Positions 1 through 5,184 of a stretch of DNA of 5,184 nucleotides are shown in pieces. Position 1 is the first letter of the stretch; every line of letters begins with the position of its first letter. The DNA comes from a bacterium UBA3734. Its GTDB lineage: Bacteria; Bacteroidota; Bacteroidia; Bacteroidales; Bacteroidaceae. The stretch covers positions 1 through 5,184 of the forward strand of contig DFHC01000148.1 in the NCBI GenBank assembly GCA_002372575.1. The letters are read 5' to 3'. Position numbers and translations under genes: made by a program. Under the pieces are notes generated by a model. It was not told the DNA's origin and ran no database searches. It saw nothing but the letters and a program-made list of their open reading frames with translations.

Positions 1-305
1 CGGTCGTAGTCGGGCAGCACTTCACCGAGATACGTGTGCAACTCCTTCGACGAGGCTTTCTTGAAGTTCAGCGAGCAGGCTTTGAGTTGCTCTTTCTCGC
101 CCACGTTTCTCAGCACTTTCCACAGTGGAATGTCTTCGCTGTCGGTGAACATGGCGATGTCGCCGAGGCTGGTGATTCGTTCCGTGCCGAAGGCCGGCAT
201 TCGTCTTTTCGCTTCGTCGAGTGTTTCGACAATCAGATTTGCTTTTCCTTGGCTGACAAGCCGAAACAGGCCCGGTTTGCCGGCAATTGAAAGAATTGTT
301 TCCAT
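1..305 (-). CDS. DUF5606 family protein, possible separate start inside the coaE frame (partial)
   Basis: From the ATG at 305-303 the frame reads METILSIAGKPGLFRLVSQG, then a stretch with LIVETLDEAKRRMPAF and SLGDIAMFTD. I recognise this as the N-terminal part of DUF5606, a small protein family of unknown function that I know from Bacteroidota and that often sits beside coaE. About 101 residues are visible; the C-terminus lies outside the window. It shares the coaE reading frame, so it may be only the second domain of that protein. Two points favour an independent start. The Met falls exactly where stand-alone family members begin. The bases before it (ACTATAAA followed by A's) resemble the A/T-rich leader before yajC. 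No function should be assigned from this sequence. Confidence 0.6.
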   Translation of the reverse strand, partial: METILSIAGKPGLFRLVSQGKANLIVETLDEAKRRMPAFGTERITSLGDIAMFTDSEDIPLWKVLRNVGEKEQLKACSLNFKKASSKELHTYLGEVLPDYD

Positions 306-899
306 TTTTTTATAGTTTAATTGTTGTTTGTTGAGTTGTTGAATGTTTTTTAGTATTTCGTCGATTTGCTCTTCCAAATCGCTCACGCCATCGTTGACGA
401 TTTCAAAGTCGCTACGGCGCAGCACTTCCTCTTGTGGCATTTGGCAGCGAATCCATTCGAGGGCTTTCTGGCGCGTGATTTGGTCGCGCAGGATGAGGCG
501 CCGGATGCGCAACTCGAGCGGCGCAGTGACGCAGACCACGTGGTCGAAATGCACGCGCTGGTGGAAATTGCTCTCGAAGAGGATGGCGCTTTCGAGCCAT
601 TCCATGCCCGAGGCCAGAAAATCCTCGGCCACGGCGGGGTGTACGATGTTGTTGACGGCCTGTCGCGCTTCGTCGGAGCTCAGGATGTAGTCCGAGAGCA
701 GCTGTTTGTGGAAAATGCCGTCGGCATAGAGCTGCTCGCCCACGAGGGCGGTCAGCGCGTGGCGGATGCTCTCCGACTCACGAATCAGTCCACCGGCGGC
801 CATGTCGCAGTTATAGACCCTGATGCCGCGTCGCTGCAACAGTTGGCAGACGTACGACTTGCCGCTTCCGATACCTCCGGTGATGGCCACGTGCTTCAT
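1..899 (-). CDS. coaE: Dephospho-CoA kinase in frame with a DUF5606 domain (partial, runs off left edge)
   Basis: CoaE phosphorylates the ribose 3'-OH of dephospho-CoA with ATP, the last step of coenzyme A synthesis, in the cytoplasm. The first 198 residues form a normal-length CoaE: P-loop GGIGSGKS at 8-15, Asp32 after the second strand, NIVHP at 84-88, SAILFE at 104-109, a lid rich in Arg (about 131-151), and SDFEIVND at 163-170. The ATG (899-897) overlaps the stop of the upstream YbbR gene as ATGA, which suggests translational coupling. The frame has no stop after the kinase. It crosses a linker of Lys, Asn and Gln (about 184-198) and meets Met199, the expected first residue of a DUF5606 protein, then stays open to the window edge. 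Either this is a real two-domain protein, or a stop was lost or a base miscalled. The CoaE identity is certain; the fusion as a cellular product is not. Confidence 0.85.
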   Translation of the reverse strand, partial: MKHVAITGGIGSGKSYVCQLLQRRGIRVYNCDMAAGGLIRESESIRHALTALVGEQLYADGIFHKQLLSDYILSSDEARQAVNNIVHPAVAEDFLASGMEWLESAILFESNFHQRVHFDHVVCVTAPLELRIRRLILRDQITRQKALEWIRCQMPQEEVLRRSDFEIVNDGVSDLEEQIDEILKNIQQLNKQQLNYKKMETILSIAGKPGLFRLVSQGKANLIVETLDEAKRRMPAFGTERITSLGDIAMFTDSEDIPLWKVLRNVGEKEQLKACSLNFKKASSKELHTYLGEVLPDYD

Positions 900-1876
900 T
901 GTTCGATGAGATAATCCACTTCCGAGAGTTCCAGACGTGCATCGCGCACGTTGGCCGGAACCTTCCGCAGGTGGAGGGTGCATTTTTCAGGGTTGTTGGT
1001 GGACAAATCGTTGAAGTCGGCCTCTACGCGGAACTGCCCGGGTTTGATTTGCCGATAGACGCTCGCGCCAGTCACGAATCGCACTTTCACGCGTGGCGGA
1101 AACGTGCGCAGCGTCTTTCCCTCGGGCATGTTCTCGGCGTGGATGGGCACCTCGACGCTCTCTTCGGTGAGCACGTCGGTGCAGAGCGTGATTCGCACCT
1201 GTGCAGGCACGATTTTCGCGCCCTTGATGCGCTGCAGTTTTACGGTTTTCACGACCGTGTCCGAGAAATTCGTGACGGTAACGGGCTCTGTATATACGCT
1301 TTTGAGCGTGTCGAGGATGTTCTTGTCGGCATAGACGACGACATTGCTCGGCGAGAAACGTGTGCGCGTCAGGTAGTAGCTTTTGGCCGGCGTGATGTCG
1401 CCCACAAGTCGCACGGGAACCTTCTCCCACTGCCCGTGGTTGTAGTAGAAGTCAATCCTTTCGGGCTTGATGGATACGATTTTCGACGAACCGTAGAGGT
1501 TGGGGAGAATGGCTCGCTGCAGGTCGGCCAGCGCAACGTGGCCGCGTCCGTTGTCTTGCTTGCAATAGTTCTGGAAATCCAGTACGACGGGCTTCAGGGG
1601 ACGGCCAGAGAGGTAGGCTGCGAGTGTGAAGCCCTTGTCGCGAATGGTCACGCGCAGCGTGTCGTCCATGTCGGAGGTGATGACGACGTCGCGTGGCACG
1701 TTGGTCAGCGTGATGGGGATTTTGTACTCCTGTTCGCTGGTGTCGTTCAGTGTGGTGAGCAGCCAGAAGACCGTGCTGAGTGCGAGAAAGAACAGAAAAA
1801 TAAGGAACTCCCTGTTCACGATGCTGAACAGGAAGTCTCTCAGAGGGCGATAGATTCGCAGAAATTGTTCTTTCAC
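896..1876 (-). CDS. YbbR/CdaR-like single-pass membrane protein
   Basis: This 326-residue protein has a short basic cytoplasmic N-terminus, one hydrophobic segment at about residues 24-42 (FLIFLFFLALSTVFWLL), and a long extracytoplasmic part with repeated beta-rich YbbR-type units. Visible YbbR motifs are EYKIPITLTNVP (50-61), IKPERIDFYY (136-145), VPVRLVGDI (153-161), and SPSNVVVYADK followed by VTV (about 175-200). In Firmicutes, CdaR proteins of this family regulate the c-di-AMP cyclase CdaA; no cyclase gene is adjacent here, so that role is not shown. The start is GTG (1876-1874). It is the only plausible start between the in-frame yajC stop and the membrane segment, as the next internal Met (70) lies beyond that segment. 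It follows yajC by 15 nt, and its TGA overlaps the coaE ATG. Confidence 0.85.
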   Translation of the reverse strand: MKEQFLRIYRPLRDFLFSIVNREFLIFLFFLALSTVFWLLTTLNDTSEQEYKIPITLTNVPRDVVITSDMDDTLRVTIRDKGFTLAAYLSGRPLKPVVLDFQNYCKQDNGRGHVALADLQRAILPNLYGSSKIVSIKPERIDFYYNHGQWEKVPVRLVGDITPAKSYYLTRTRFSPSNVVVYADKNILDTLKSVYTEPVTVTNFSDTVVKTVKLQRIKGAKIVPAQVRITLCTDVLTEESVEVPIHAENMPEGKTLRTFPPRVKVRFVTGASVYRQIKPGQFRVEADFNDLSTNNPEKCTLHLRKVPANVRDARLELSEVDYLIEQ

Positions 1877-1891
1877 GACGTTTTTTGCTTT

Positions 1892-2221
1892 TTAGGCGTT
1901 GTTGGTGTTCGTCTGCGAAGCTGCGGCATTGGCGAAGACGTAGCTCTTATCGACTTGAATCGTTACGCCGCGTGCAATTTCTACTTCCACGACGCCCGAT
2001 GCGGGGTCGATGCTCTTGACGGTGCCGTAGATGCCGCCGCCTGTGACCACTTTGTCGCCTTGTTTCAGCGAGTTTTGGAAATTGCGGATTTCTTTCTGCC
2101 GCTTCTGTTGCGGACGAATCATGAAAAACCAGAAGATGGCGAAGATGGCCACCATCATGAGCAGCATACTCATGCCTCCGCCGCCGGCGGGTGCGGGTGC
2201 TTGTAAAAGAATTGTTGTCAT
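1892..2221 (-). CDS. yajC: Preprotein translocase subunit YajC
   Basis: YajC is a small inner-membrane protein that associates with the SecDF accessory complex of the Sec translocon. The 109 residues show the family layout: a short N-terminus with a Pro/Ala/Gly stretch (9-16), one transmembrane helix (about 17-35), the hallmark FFMIRPQQKRQKE (32-44) at the cytoplasmic face, and a small soluble domain with LKQGDKVVTGGGIYGTV. A short Asn/Thr/Ala tail ends the protein. The ATG follows the nusB stop after a 30-nt A/T-rich gap, typical of Bacteroidota leaders without a Shine-Dalgarno site. It lies between nusB and the YbbR gene, probably in one transcript. No secD or secF is nearby. Confidence 0.95.
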   Translation of the reverse strand: MTTILLQAPAPAGGGGMSMLLMMVAIFAIFWFFMIRPQQKRQKEIRNFQNSLKQGDKVVTGGGIYGTVKSIDPASGVVEVEIARGVTIQVDKSYVFANAAASQTNTNNA

Positions 2222-2251
2222 AATGTTTAAATTTTATTGTTTGTTTATAGT

Positions 2252-3265
2252 CTATTGTTTCTCGCTTCTCGATTCCTCTTCCTCGCTCTTTGAAACTTCC
2301 TCGTTCCCTGAACTCTCCTCGCTCTTCGAAACTTTCTCGTTCATCGTTTTCATCATTTTCCCTGTCTTGATGAGGTGTCTGGCGATGCTGTCGAGCATTC
2401 CGTTGATGTAGCCTCCGCTTTTGTGGGTGCTGTAGATTTTTGCCAAATCAACGTATTCGTTGATGGTGACGCTGACGGGAATGTTCGGGAATGTGAGCAT
2501 TTCGGCGATGGCGATTTGCATGATGACCACGTCCATGTAGGCCAGTCGCGAAAAGTCCCAGTTTTTCGACGCCTCGCTCATGTAGCGCTGGTAGGTGTCG
2601 GCATTGAGAATGGTGGCGCGGAAGAGTTTCCGTGCGAAGTCTTTGTCTTCCTCGTCTTTGTATTCGGGCAGCAGTTCTTGCCGCGATGCATTTTTGGACT
2701 CGAATCGCCGGATGGTTTTCAGCACGAAGGTATCGACCACTTCCTTGTCGTCGTTCCAGTAGAGGCTTTTCTCTTCGAGCAGTGCGTCGAGGTCTTCGTT
2801 TTCCTGAATGATTTGCTTGTAGATTTTCCGCCACACCTCGCGGTCGGCCTCGTAGGAGTCGTCGTCGCTTTCGATGTAGTCGCGATAGATTTTGCTCTCT
2901 TCGATGAGGTTGCAGATTTTCCTGACGAACTCAATATTGTCTTCCCACGAGAGTTTCAGCGTTTCGGCGGCCTCGCGCAGCATTCTGTTGTTGTCGAGTT
3001 GCAGGGCGAATTTGTTTTCCACGAATTTTGTTGTCGGCACCTCTGTACCCTCGCGCTGTGCCCGCTGTGTGCCAATCTCCACGCGATGTTGCTCTTCCTT
3101 GGAGACGGCCACGATGAGCAGCAGCAGCAGATTGTACAGGTCATACGCTTTCGACAGGCTGAAAAGCAGTTCTTTCTCAGCGTTGTCAAGATTGCGGTTG
3201 CCGTTTTGGTAATAGGCATAGGTGAGCTGCACAATCTTGATTCTAATCAGTTCTCGGTTGATCAT
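2252..3265 (-). CDS. nusB: NusB family transcription antitermination protein (long Bacteroidota form)
   Basis: NusB, with NusE (S10), binds boxA RNA and supports antitermination of rRNA transcription. The 337 residues are far longer than E. coli NusB (about 139). The N-terminal helix (NRELIRIKIVQLTYAYY, 3-19) and the C-terminal core match the family: ARKLFRATI (about 221-229), INEYVDLAK (268-276) and YINGMLD (286-292). Between them lies a long, mostly helical and charged insertion (about 25-215), as in other Bacteroidetes NusB-like proteins. The Ser/Glu/Lys-rich tail (about 309-337) contains a 12-residue tandem duplication and is probably disordered. The ATG at 3265-3263 directly follows a good leftward promoter, so this is the first gene of the operon. 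Whether the insertion alters boxA or S10 binding cannot be judged here. Confidence 0.9.
   Translation of the reverse strand: MINRELIRIKIVQLTYAYYQNGNRNLDNAEKELLFSLSKAYDLYNLLLLLIVAVSKEEQHRVEIGTQRAQREGTEVPTTKFVENKFALQLDNNRMLREAAETLKLSWEDNIEFVRKICNLIEESKIYRDYIESDDDSYEADREVWRKIYKQIIQENEDLDALLEEKSLYWNDDKEVVDTFVLKTIRRFESKNASRQELLPEYKDEEDKDFARKLFRATILNADTYQRYMSEASKNWDFSRLAYMDVVIMQIAIAEMLTFPNIPVSVTINEYVDLAKIYSTHKSGGYINGMLDSIARHLIKTGKMMKTMNEKVSKSEESSGNEEVSKSEEEESRSEKQ
2270..2341 (-). repeat. 36-bp tandem duplication in the nusB 3' end
   Basis: Two adjacent 36-bp units, 2306-2341 and 2270-2305, encode NEKVSKSEESSG and NEEVSKSEEEES. The first 24 bp of each unit on the coding strand differ at only two positions; the remaining 12 bp have diverged. 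The period is a multiple of three, so the nusB frame is kept. It lengthens an acidic, serine-rich tail beyond the folded NusB core. Confidence 0.8.
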
Positions 3266-3295
3266 CTTTCTCTAAAAACGATGTAAATACGAATG

Positions 3296-3326
3296 CAAAT
3301 TTAGTGATTTCCCCAGAAATGAGCAA
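3296..3326 (-). promoter_or_regulatory. Probable promoter of the nusB-yajC-YbbR-coaE operon
   Basis: Read on the minus strand, TAAATTTG at 3303-3296 fits the Bacteroides-type -7 element TAnnTTTG exactly. TTG at 3326-3324 stands 20 nt upstream, matching the usual -33 element and spacing. Transcription would begin near 3290, giving a leader of about 25 nt before the nusB ATG. This rests on consensus matching only. Confidence 0.55.
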
Positions 3327-3372
3327 GAAAATCGGCTTATTTTATATGATTTTTCAAAAAAAACATGAAATC

Positions 3373-3405
3373 TTGTGGTTTGTTCGCCAGATTTTTGTAA
3401 TTTTG
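3373..3405 (+). promoter_or_regulatory. Probable promoter of the rplY-pth-hslR operon
   Basis: TAATTTTG at 3398-3405 matches the Bacteroides-type -7 element TAnnTTTG. A TTG at 3373-3375 lies 22 nt upstream, slightly wider than the usual 19-21 nt; a TTTG at 3379-3382 is too close at 15 nt. Transcription would start near 3412, leaving a leader of about 75 nt before rplY. The -7 match is good and the -33 assignment weak. Together with the opposite promoter at 3296-3326 it makes this 221-bp gap a divergent control region. Confidence 0.45.
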
Positions 3406-3486
3406 CACCGCTTTTTGGAGCACATCTCGTGTGATGGCGAATTAAGGCAACACATTATTCACTTAATTTAGAGTAACACAAAAATT

Positions 3487-4104
3487 ATGAAAGAATTTGC
3501 ATTGAACGGTCAGAAGCGCGAAACCGTTGGAAAGAAAGCTTCGAAATTGTTGAGAAAAGAGGGCTTGATTCCCTGTAACCTGTATGGCGAGAGCGTAGTC
3601 GAAGGAAAGCCTGTGGCCATGTCGTTTGCCATTCCGATGGCAGAGCTCCGTAAGGTGATTTACACGCCGACGGTCTATGTCGTGAACCTCAACATCGACG
3701 GCGAGTCTCACAAGGCCGTGATCAAGGAACTGCAGTTCCATCCCGTGACGGATGCTGTGCTGCATGTCGATTTCTACGAAGTAAGCGAAACGAAGCCCAT
3801 CACCATCGGCATCCCCGTGAAGCTCAACGGACTGGCACAGGGTGTGCGCGACGGTGGTAAGCTCAACCTCTCCATCCGCAAGATTAACGTGACGGCTCCC
3901 TACGGGCGAATTCCCGAGGTGCTCGACATCGACGTGACGGCACTCGAGCTCGGCAAGAGCATCAAAGTGGGCGAACTCAGCTTCGAGGGACTCGAACTGG
4001 CCACGCCTGCCGAGGTGGTTGTCTGCTCCGTGAAGACCACGCGTGCATCGCGTTCTGCCGCCGCCAATGCCGAGGCCACCGAGGCCGAAGCTGCCGCAGA
4101 ATAA
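3487..4104 (+). CDS. rplY: 50S ribosomal protein L25 / general stress protein Ctc
   Basis: L25 binds 5S rRNA in the central protuberance of the large ribosomal subunit. The 205 residues give the two-domain CTC/TL5 form rather than the short E. coli L25 (94 aa). The N-terminal L25 beta-barrel spans about 1-97, with RKEGLIPCNLYG (23-34) and the family signature LQFHPVTDAVLHVDF (82-96). The C-terminal TL5-type domain (about 98-185) includes VKLNGLAQGVRDGGKL and ends near EVVVCSV. A short Ala/Glu-rich acidic tail follows. The ATG is preceded by an A-rich leader with no Shine-Dalgarno site. It is the first gene of a translation operon; pth starts 9 nt after its stop. Confidence 0.95.
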   Translation: MKEFALNGQKRETVGKKASKLLRKEGLIPCNLYGESVVEGKPVAMSFAIPMAELRKVIYTPTVYVVNLNIDGESHKAVIKELQFHPVTDAVLHVDFYEVSETKPITIGIPVKLNGLAQGVRDGGKLNLSIRKINVTAPYGRIPEVLDIDVTALELGKSIKVGELSFEGLELATPAEVVVCSVKTTRASRSAAANAEATEAEAAAE

Positions 4105-4113
4105 GGCTGAGAT

Positions 4114-4779
4114 ATGGATAAGTACCTGATTGTTGGACTTGGGAATCCTGGCGACGAATACGCCCAGACCCGCCACAACGCCGGTTATATGGTATTGGAT
4201 GCTTTTGCCAAAGCGTCCAATACTGTTTTTTCCGACAAACGCTACGGCTATGTCGCCGAGACGAGCCTGCGCGGGCGGAAGGTGTTTCTGCTGAAGCCCA
4301 CCACCTATATGAATCTCTCGGGCAACGCCGTGCGCTATTGGCTCACGAAGGAAAACATCGACGAGAAGCGGCTTTTGGTCGTGAGCGACGACGTGGCGCT
4401 GCCGCTCGGCCAGTTCCGGCTGAAGGCGAACGGGAGCAACGGCGGCCACAACGGTCTCGGCCACATCCAGCAGCTCATCGGGCAGAACTACGCCCGCCTG
4501 CGCCTTGGCATCGGCCACGATTTCCCCATGGGCCGCCAGATTGACTGGGTGCTCGGGCAGTTCTCGGCCGAGGAGTTGGAGCTGCTGCAGCCCGCCATCG
4601 ACCTCGCCGTGAAGATGATTCCGAGCTTCGTGCTGGCAGGCATAGATGTCACGATGAACGAATTTAACAAACTTGGGAAAAAATGTCAGAAACAGCCCGA
4701 ATCGACAAGTGGCTCTGGGCAGCCCGAATCTATAAAACCCGATCCATCGCCGTCGATGCCATCAAGAACGGACGCGTGA
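4114..4779 (+). CDS. pth: Peptidyl-tRNA hydrolase, with an extra 31-residue C-terminal tail
   Basis: Pth cleaves the ester bond of peptidyl-tRNAs that drop off ribosomes, recycling tRNA. The bacterial Pth1 residues are all visible: VGLGNPG with Asn11, RHNAGY with the catalytic His21, KPTTYMNLSG with Asn67, SDDVALP with Asp93, and GSNGGHNGL with Asn113. The normal end is reached at about residue 190 (FNKLGKK), where related proteins stop. Here no stop occurs. Residues 191-221 form a Ser/Pro/Gln-rich tail read from the second frame of the downstream hslR start, a 97-nt overlap ending at 4779. The tail looks like a by-product of the lost stop rather than a domain. The last in-frame codons before the overlap lie in a run of six A's (4678-4683), so a base error or ribosomal slippage is possible. 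The enzyme core is intact. Confidence 0.93.
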   Translation: MDKYLIVGLGNPGDEYAQTRHNAGYMVLDAFAKASNTVFSDKRYGYVAETSLRGRKVFLLKPTTYMNLSGNAVRYWLTKENIDEKRLLVVSDDVALPLGQFRLKANGSNGGHNGLGHIQQLIGQNYARLRLGIGHDFPMGRQIDWVLGQFSAEELELLQPAIDLAVKMIPSFVLAGIDVTMNEFNKLGKKCQKQPESTSGSGQPESIKPDPSPSMPSRTDA

Positions 4780-5099
4780 CGATAGATGGCGTGAGCGTGA
4801 AGCCCAGCCGGACGGTGAAAGCCGGCGAGGTGGTGAGCGTGAAGAAGCCGCCCGTGACCTATTCGTTCCGCATCCTGAAGCCCATCGAACAGCGCGTGGG
4901 TGCGAAACTCGTGCCCGAAATCTACGAAAACGTCACCGACCCGAGCCAATACGAGCTGTTGGAAATGAGTCGCATCAGCGGTTTTGTTGATCGCGCCCGA
5001 GGCACGGGCAGGCCCACGAAGAAAGAGCGTCGCGCCCTCGACCAGTTCGTGGAGCCCGTTCTTTTCGGCTATGATTTTGACGATGACGATGATGAATGA
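4683..5099 (+). CDS. hslR: S4-domain RNA-binding protein, Hsp15 (HslR) family
   Basis: E. coli Hsp15 is a heat-shock protein that binds free 50S subunits still carrying a nascent chain with tRNA, helping their recycling. The 138 residues begin with an S4 RNA-binding domain (about 5-54: ARIDKWLWAARIYKTRS, NGRVTIDG, KPSRTVKAGE). They continue with the Hsp15-type C-terminal region containing GRPTKKERRALDQF and end in an acidic tail (YDFDDDDDE). The ATG at 4683-4685 is fixed by the S4 motif beginning at once and by an in-frame TAA at 4665-4667 upstream. It overlaps the end of pth by 97 nt in another frame, with the ATG inside the A run that ends the Pth core. Translational coupling is likely. No terminator is evident after the stop. 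Confidence 0.92.
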   Translation: MSETARIDKWLWAARIYKTRSIAVDAIKNGRVTIDGVSVKPSRTVKAGEVVSVKKPPVTYSFRILKPIEQRVGAKLVPEIYENVTDPSQYELLEMSRISGFVDRARGTGRPTKKERRALDQFVEPVLFGYDFDDDDDE

Positions 5100-5136
5100 T
5101 GTTATTCGAATGTCGAAGGTACGGGGGTGCGAGAAT

Positions 5137-5184
5137 ACTCCTGAACTCCTGTAACTCCTGTAACTCCTGCACTCCTGCACTCCT
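5137..5184. repeat. Short tandem array of ACTCCTG (runs off right edge)
   Basis: The heptamer ACTCCTG begins at 5137, 5145, 5154, 5163, 5171 and 5179; the last copy is cut by the window edge. The spacing is 8, 9, 9, 8 and 8 bp, the joining bases being A, TA, TA, C and C. It lies about 40 bp after the hslR stop and is not part of a recognisable gene. On the minus strand each unit reads CAGGAGT. The full length and function are unknown. Confidence 0.8.

Noticed and set aside
899..2206. A 435-codon open frame on the plus strand opposite the YbbR and yajC genes
   Set aside because: It lies wholly antisense to well-supported genes, its translation has no recognisable domain, and its openness follows from the codon bias of the minus-strand genes.
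2375..3286. A 303-codon plus-strand open frame opposite nusB
   Set aside because: It is antisense to nusB, has a Phe/Val/His-rich composition typical of a shadow frame, and matches no family I recognise.
3440..3468. Inverted repeat AATTAAG / CTTAATT in the rplY leader, considered as a regulatory hairpin
   Set aside because: It is 7 bp, almost all A/T, with a 15-nt loop; such matches are expected by chance in an A/T-rich leader and no riboswitch or L25-binding motif is apparent.
3463..4518. A 351-codon minus-strand open frame opposite rplY and pth
   Set aside because: It spans two clearly conserved genes on the other strand, and its sequence looks like a reverse-frame shadow without motifs.
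5105..5117. Small hairpin TTCGA-ATG-TCGAA just after hslR, considered as a terminator
   Set aside because: The stem is only 5 bp with a 3-nt loop, is not GC-rich, and has no following T run.
5137..5184. The terminal repeat considered as the edge of a CRISPR array
   Set aside because: The units are 7 bp with 1-2 bp between them; CRISPR repeats are about 23-47 bp with unique spacers of similar length.

Overview
The window reads as a chromosomal housekeeping segment from a member of the Bacteroidota, most likely a Prevotella-like member of the Bacteroidales. The reasons are the gene order nusB-yajC-YbbR/cdaR-coaE-DUF5606, a NusB more than twice the usual bacterial length, a CTC-type L25 followed by pth and an S4-domain gene, A/T-rich leaders without clear Shine-Dalgarno sites, and divergent promoters matching the Bacteroides-type -7 consensus TAnnTTTG. 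The genus assignment is an inference; no rRNA or lineage marker is present. No mobile element, tRNA, rRNA or CRISPR array was seen.

Layout. Two divergent operons leave a 221-bp intergenic region (3266-3486). Leftward (minus strand): nusB (3265-2252), yajC (2221-1892), a YbbR/CdaR-like membrane protein (1876-896, GTG start), then coaE (from 899), which overlaps the YbbR stop as ATGA. The coaE frame has no stop codon. It continues in frame through a Lys/Asn/Gln-rich linker into a DUF5606 domain that runs off the left edge. Rightward (plus strand): rplY/ctc (3487-4104), pth (4114-4779) and hslR (4683-5099). The pth frame lacks a stop at its normal end and overlaps hslR by 97 nt. After hslR come about 85 bp ending in a short tandem repeat (ACTCCTG every 8-9 bp) that runs off the right edge.

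Function. The left operon mixes transcription antitermination (NusB), the Sec-associated membrane protein YajC, a single-pass YbbR protein, and the last step of coenzyme A synthesis (CoaE). The right operon is a translation set: 5S rRNA-binding L25, peptidyl-tRNA hydrolase, and an Hsp15-like protein whose E. coli relative binds 50S subunits carrying nascent chains. All genes look ordinary for the lineage. The points worth a second look are the two stop-less gene junctions, an internal 12-residue duplication in the NusB tail, and the terminal heptamer array. No previously undescribed multi-gene system is evident.
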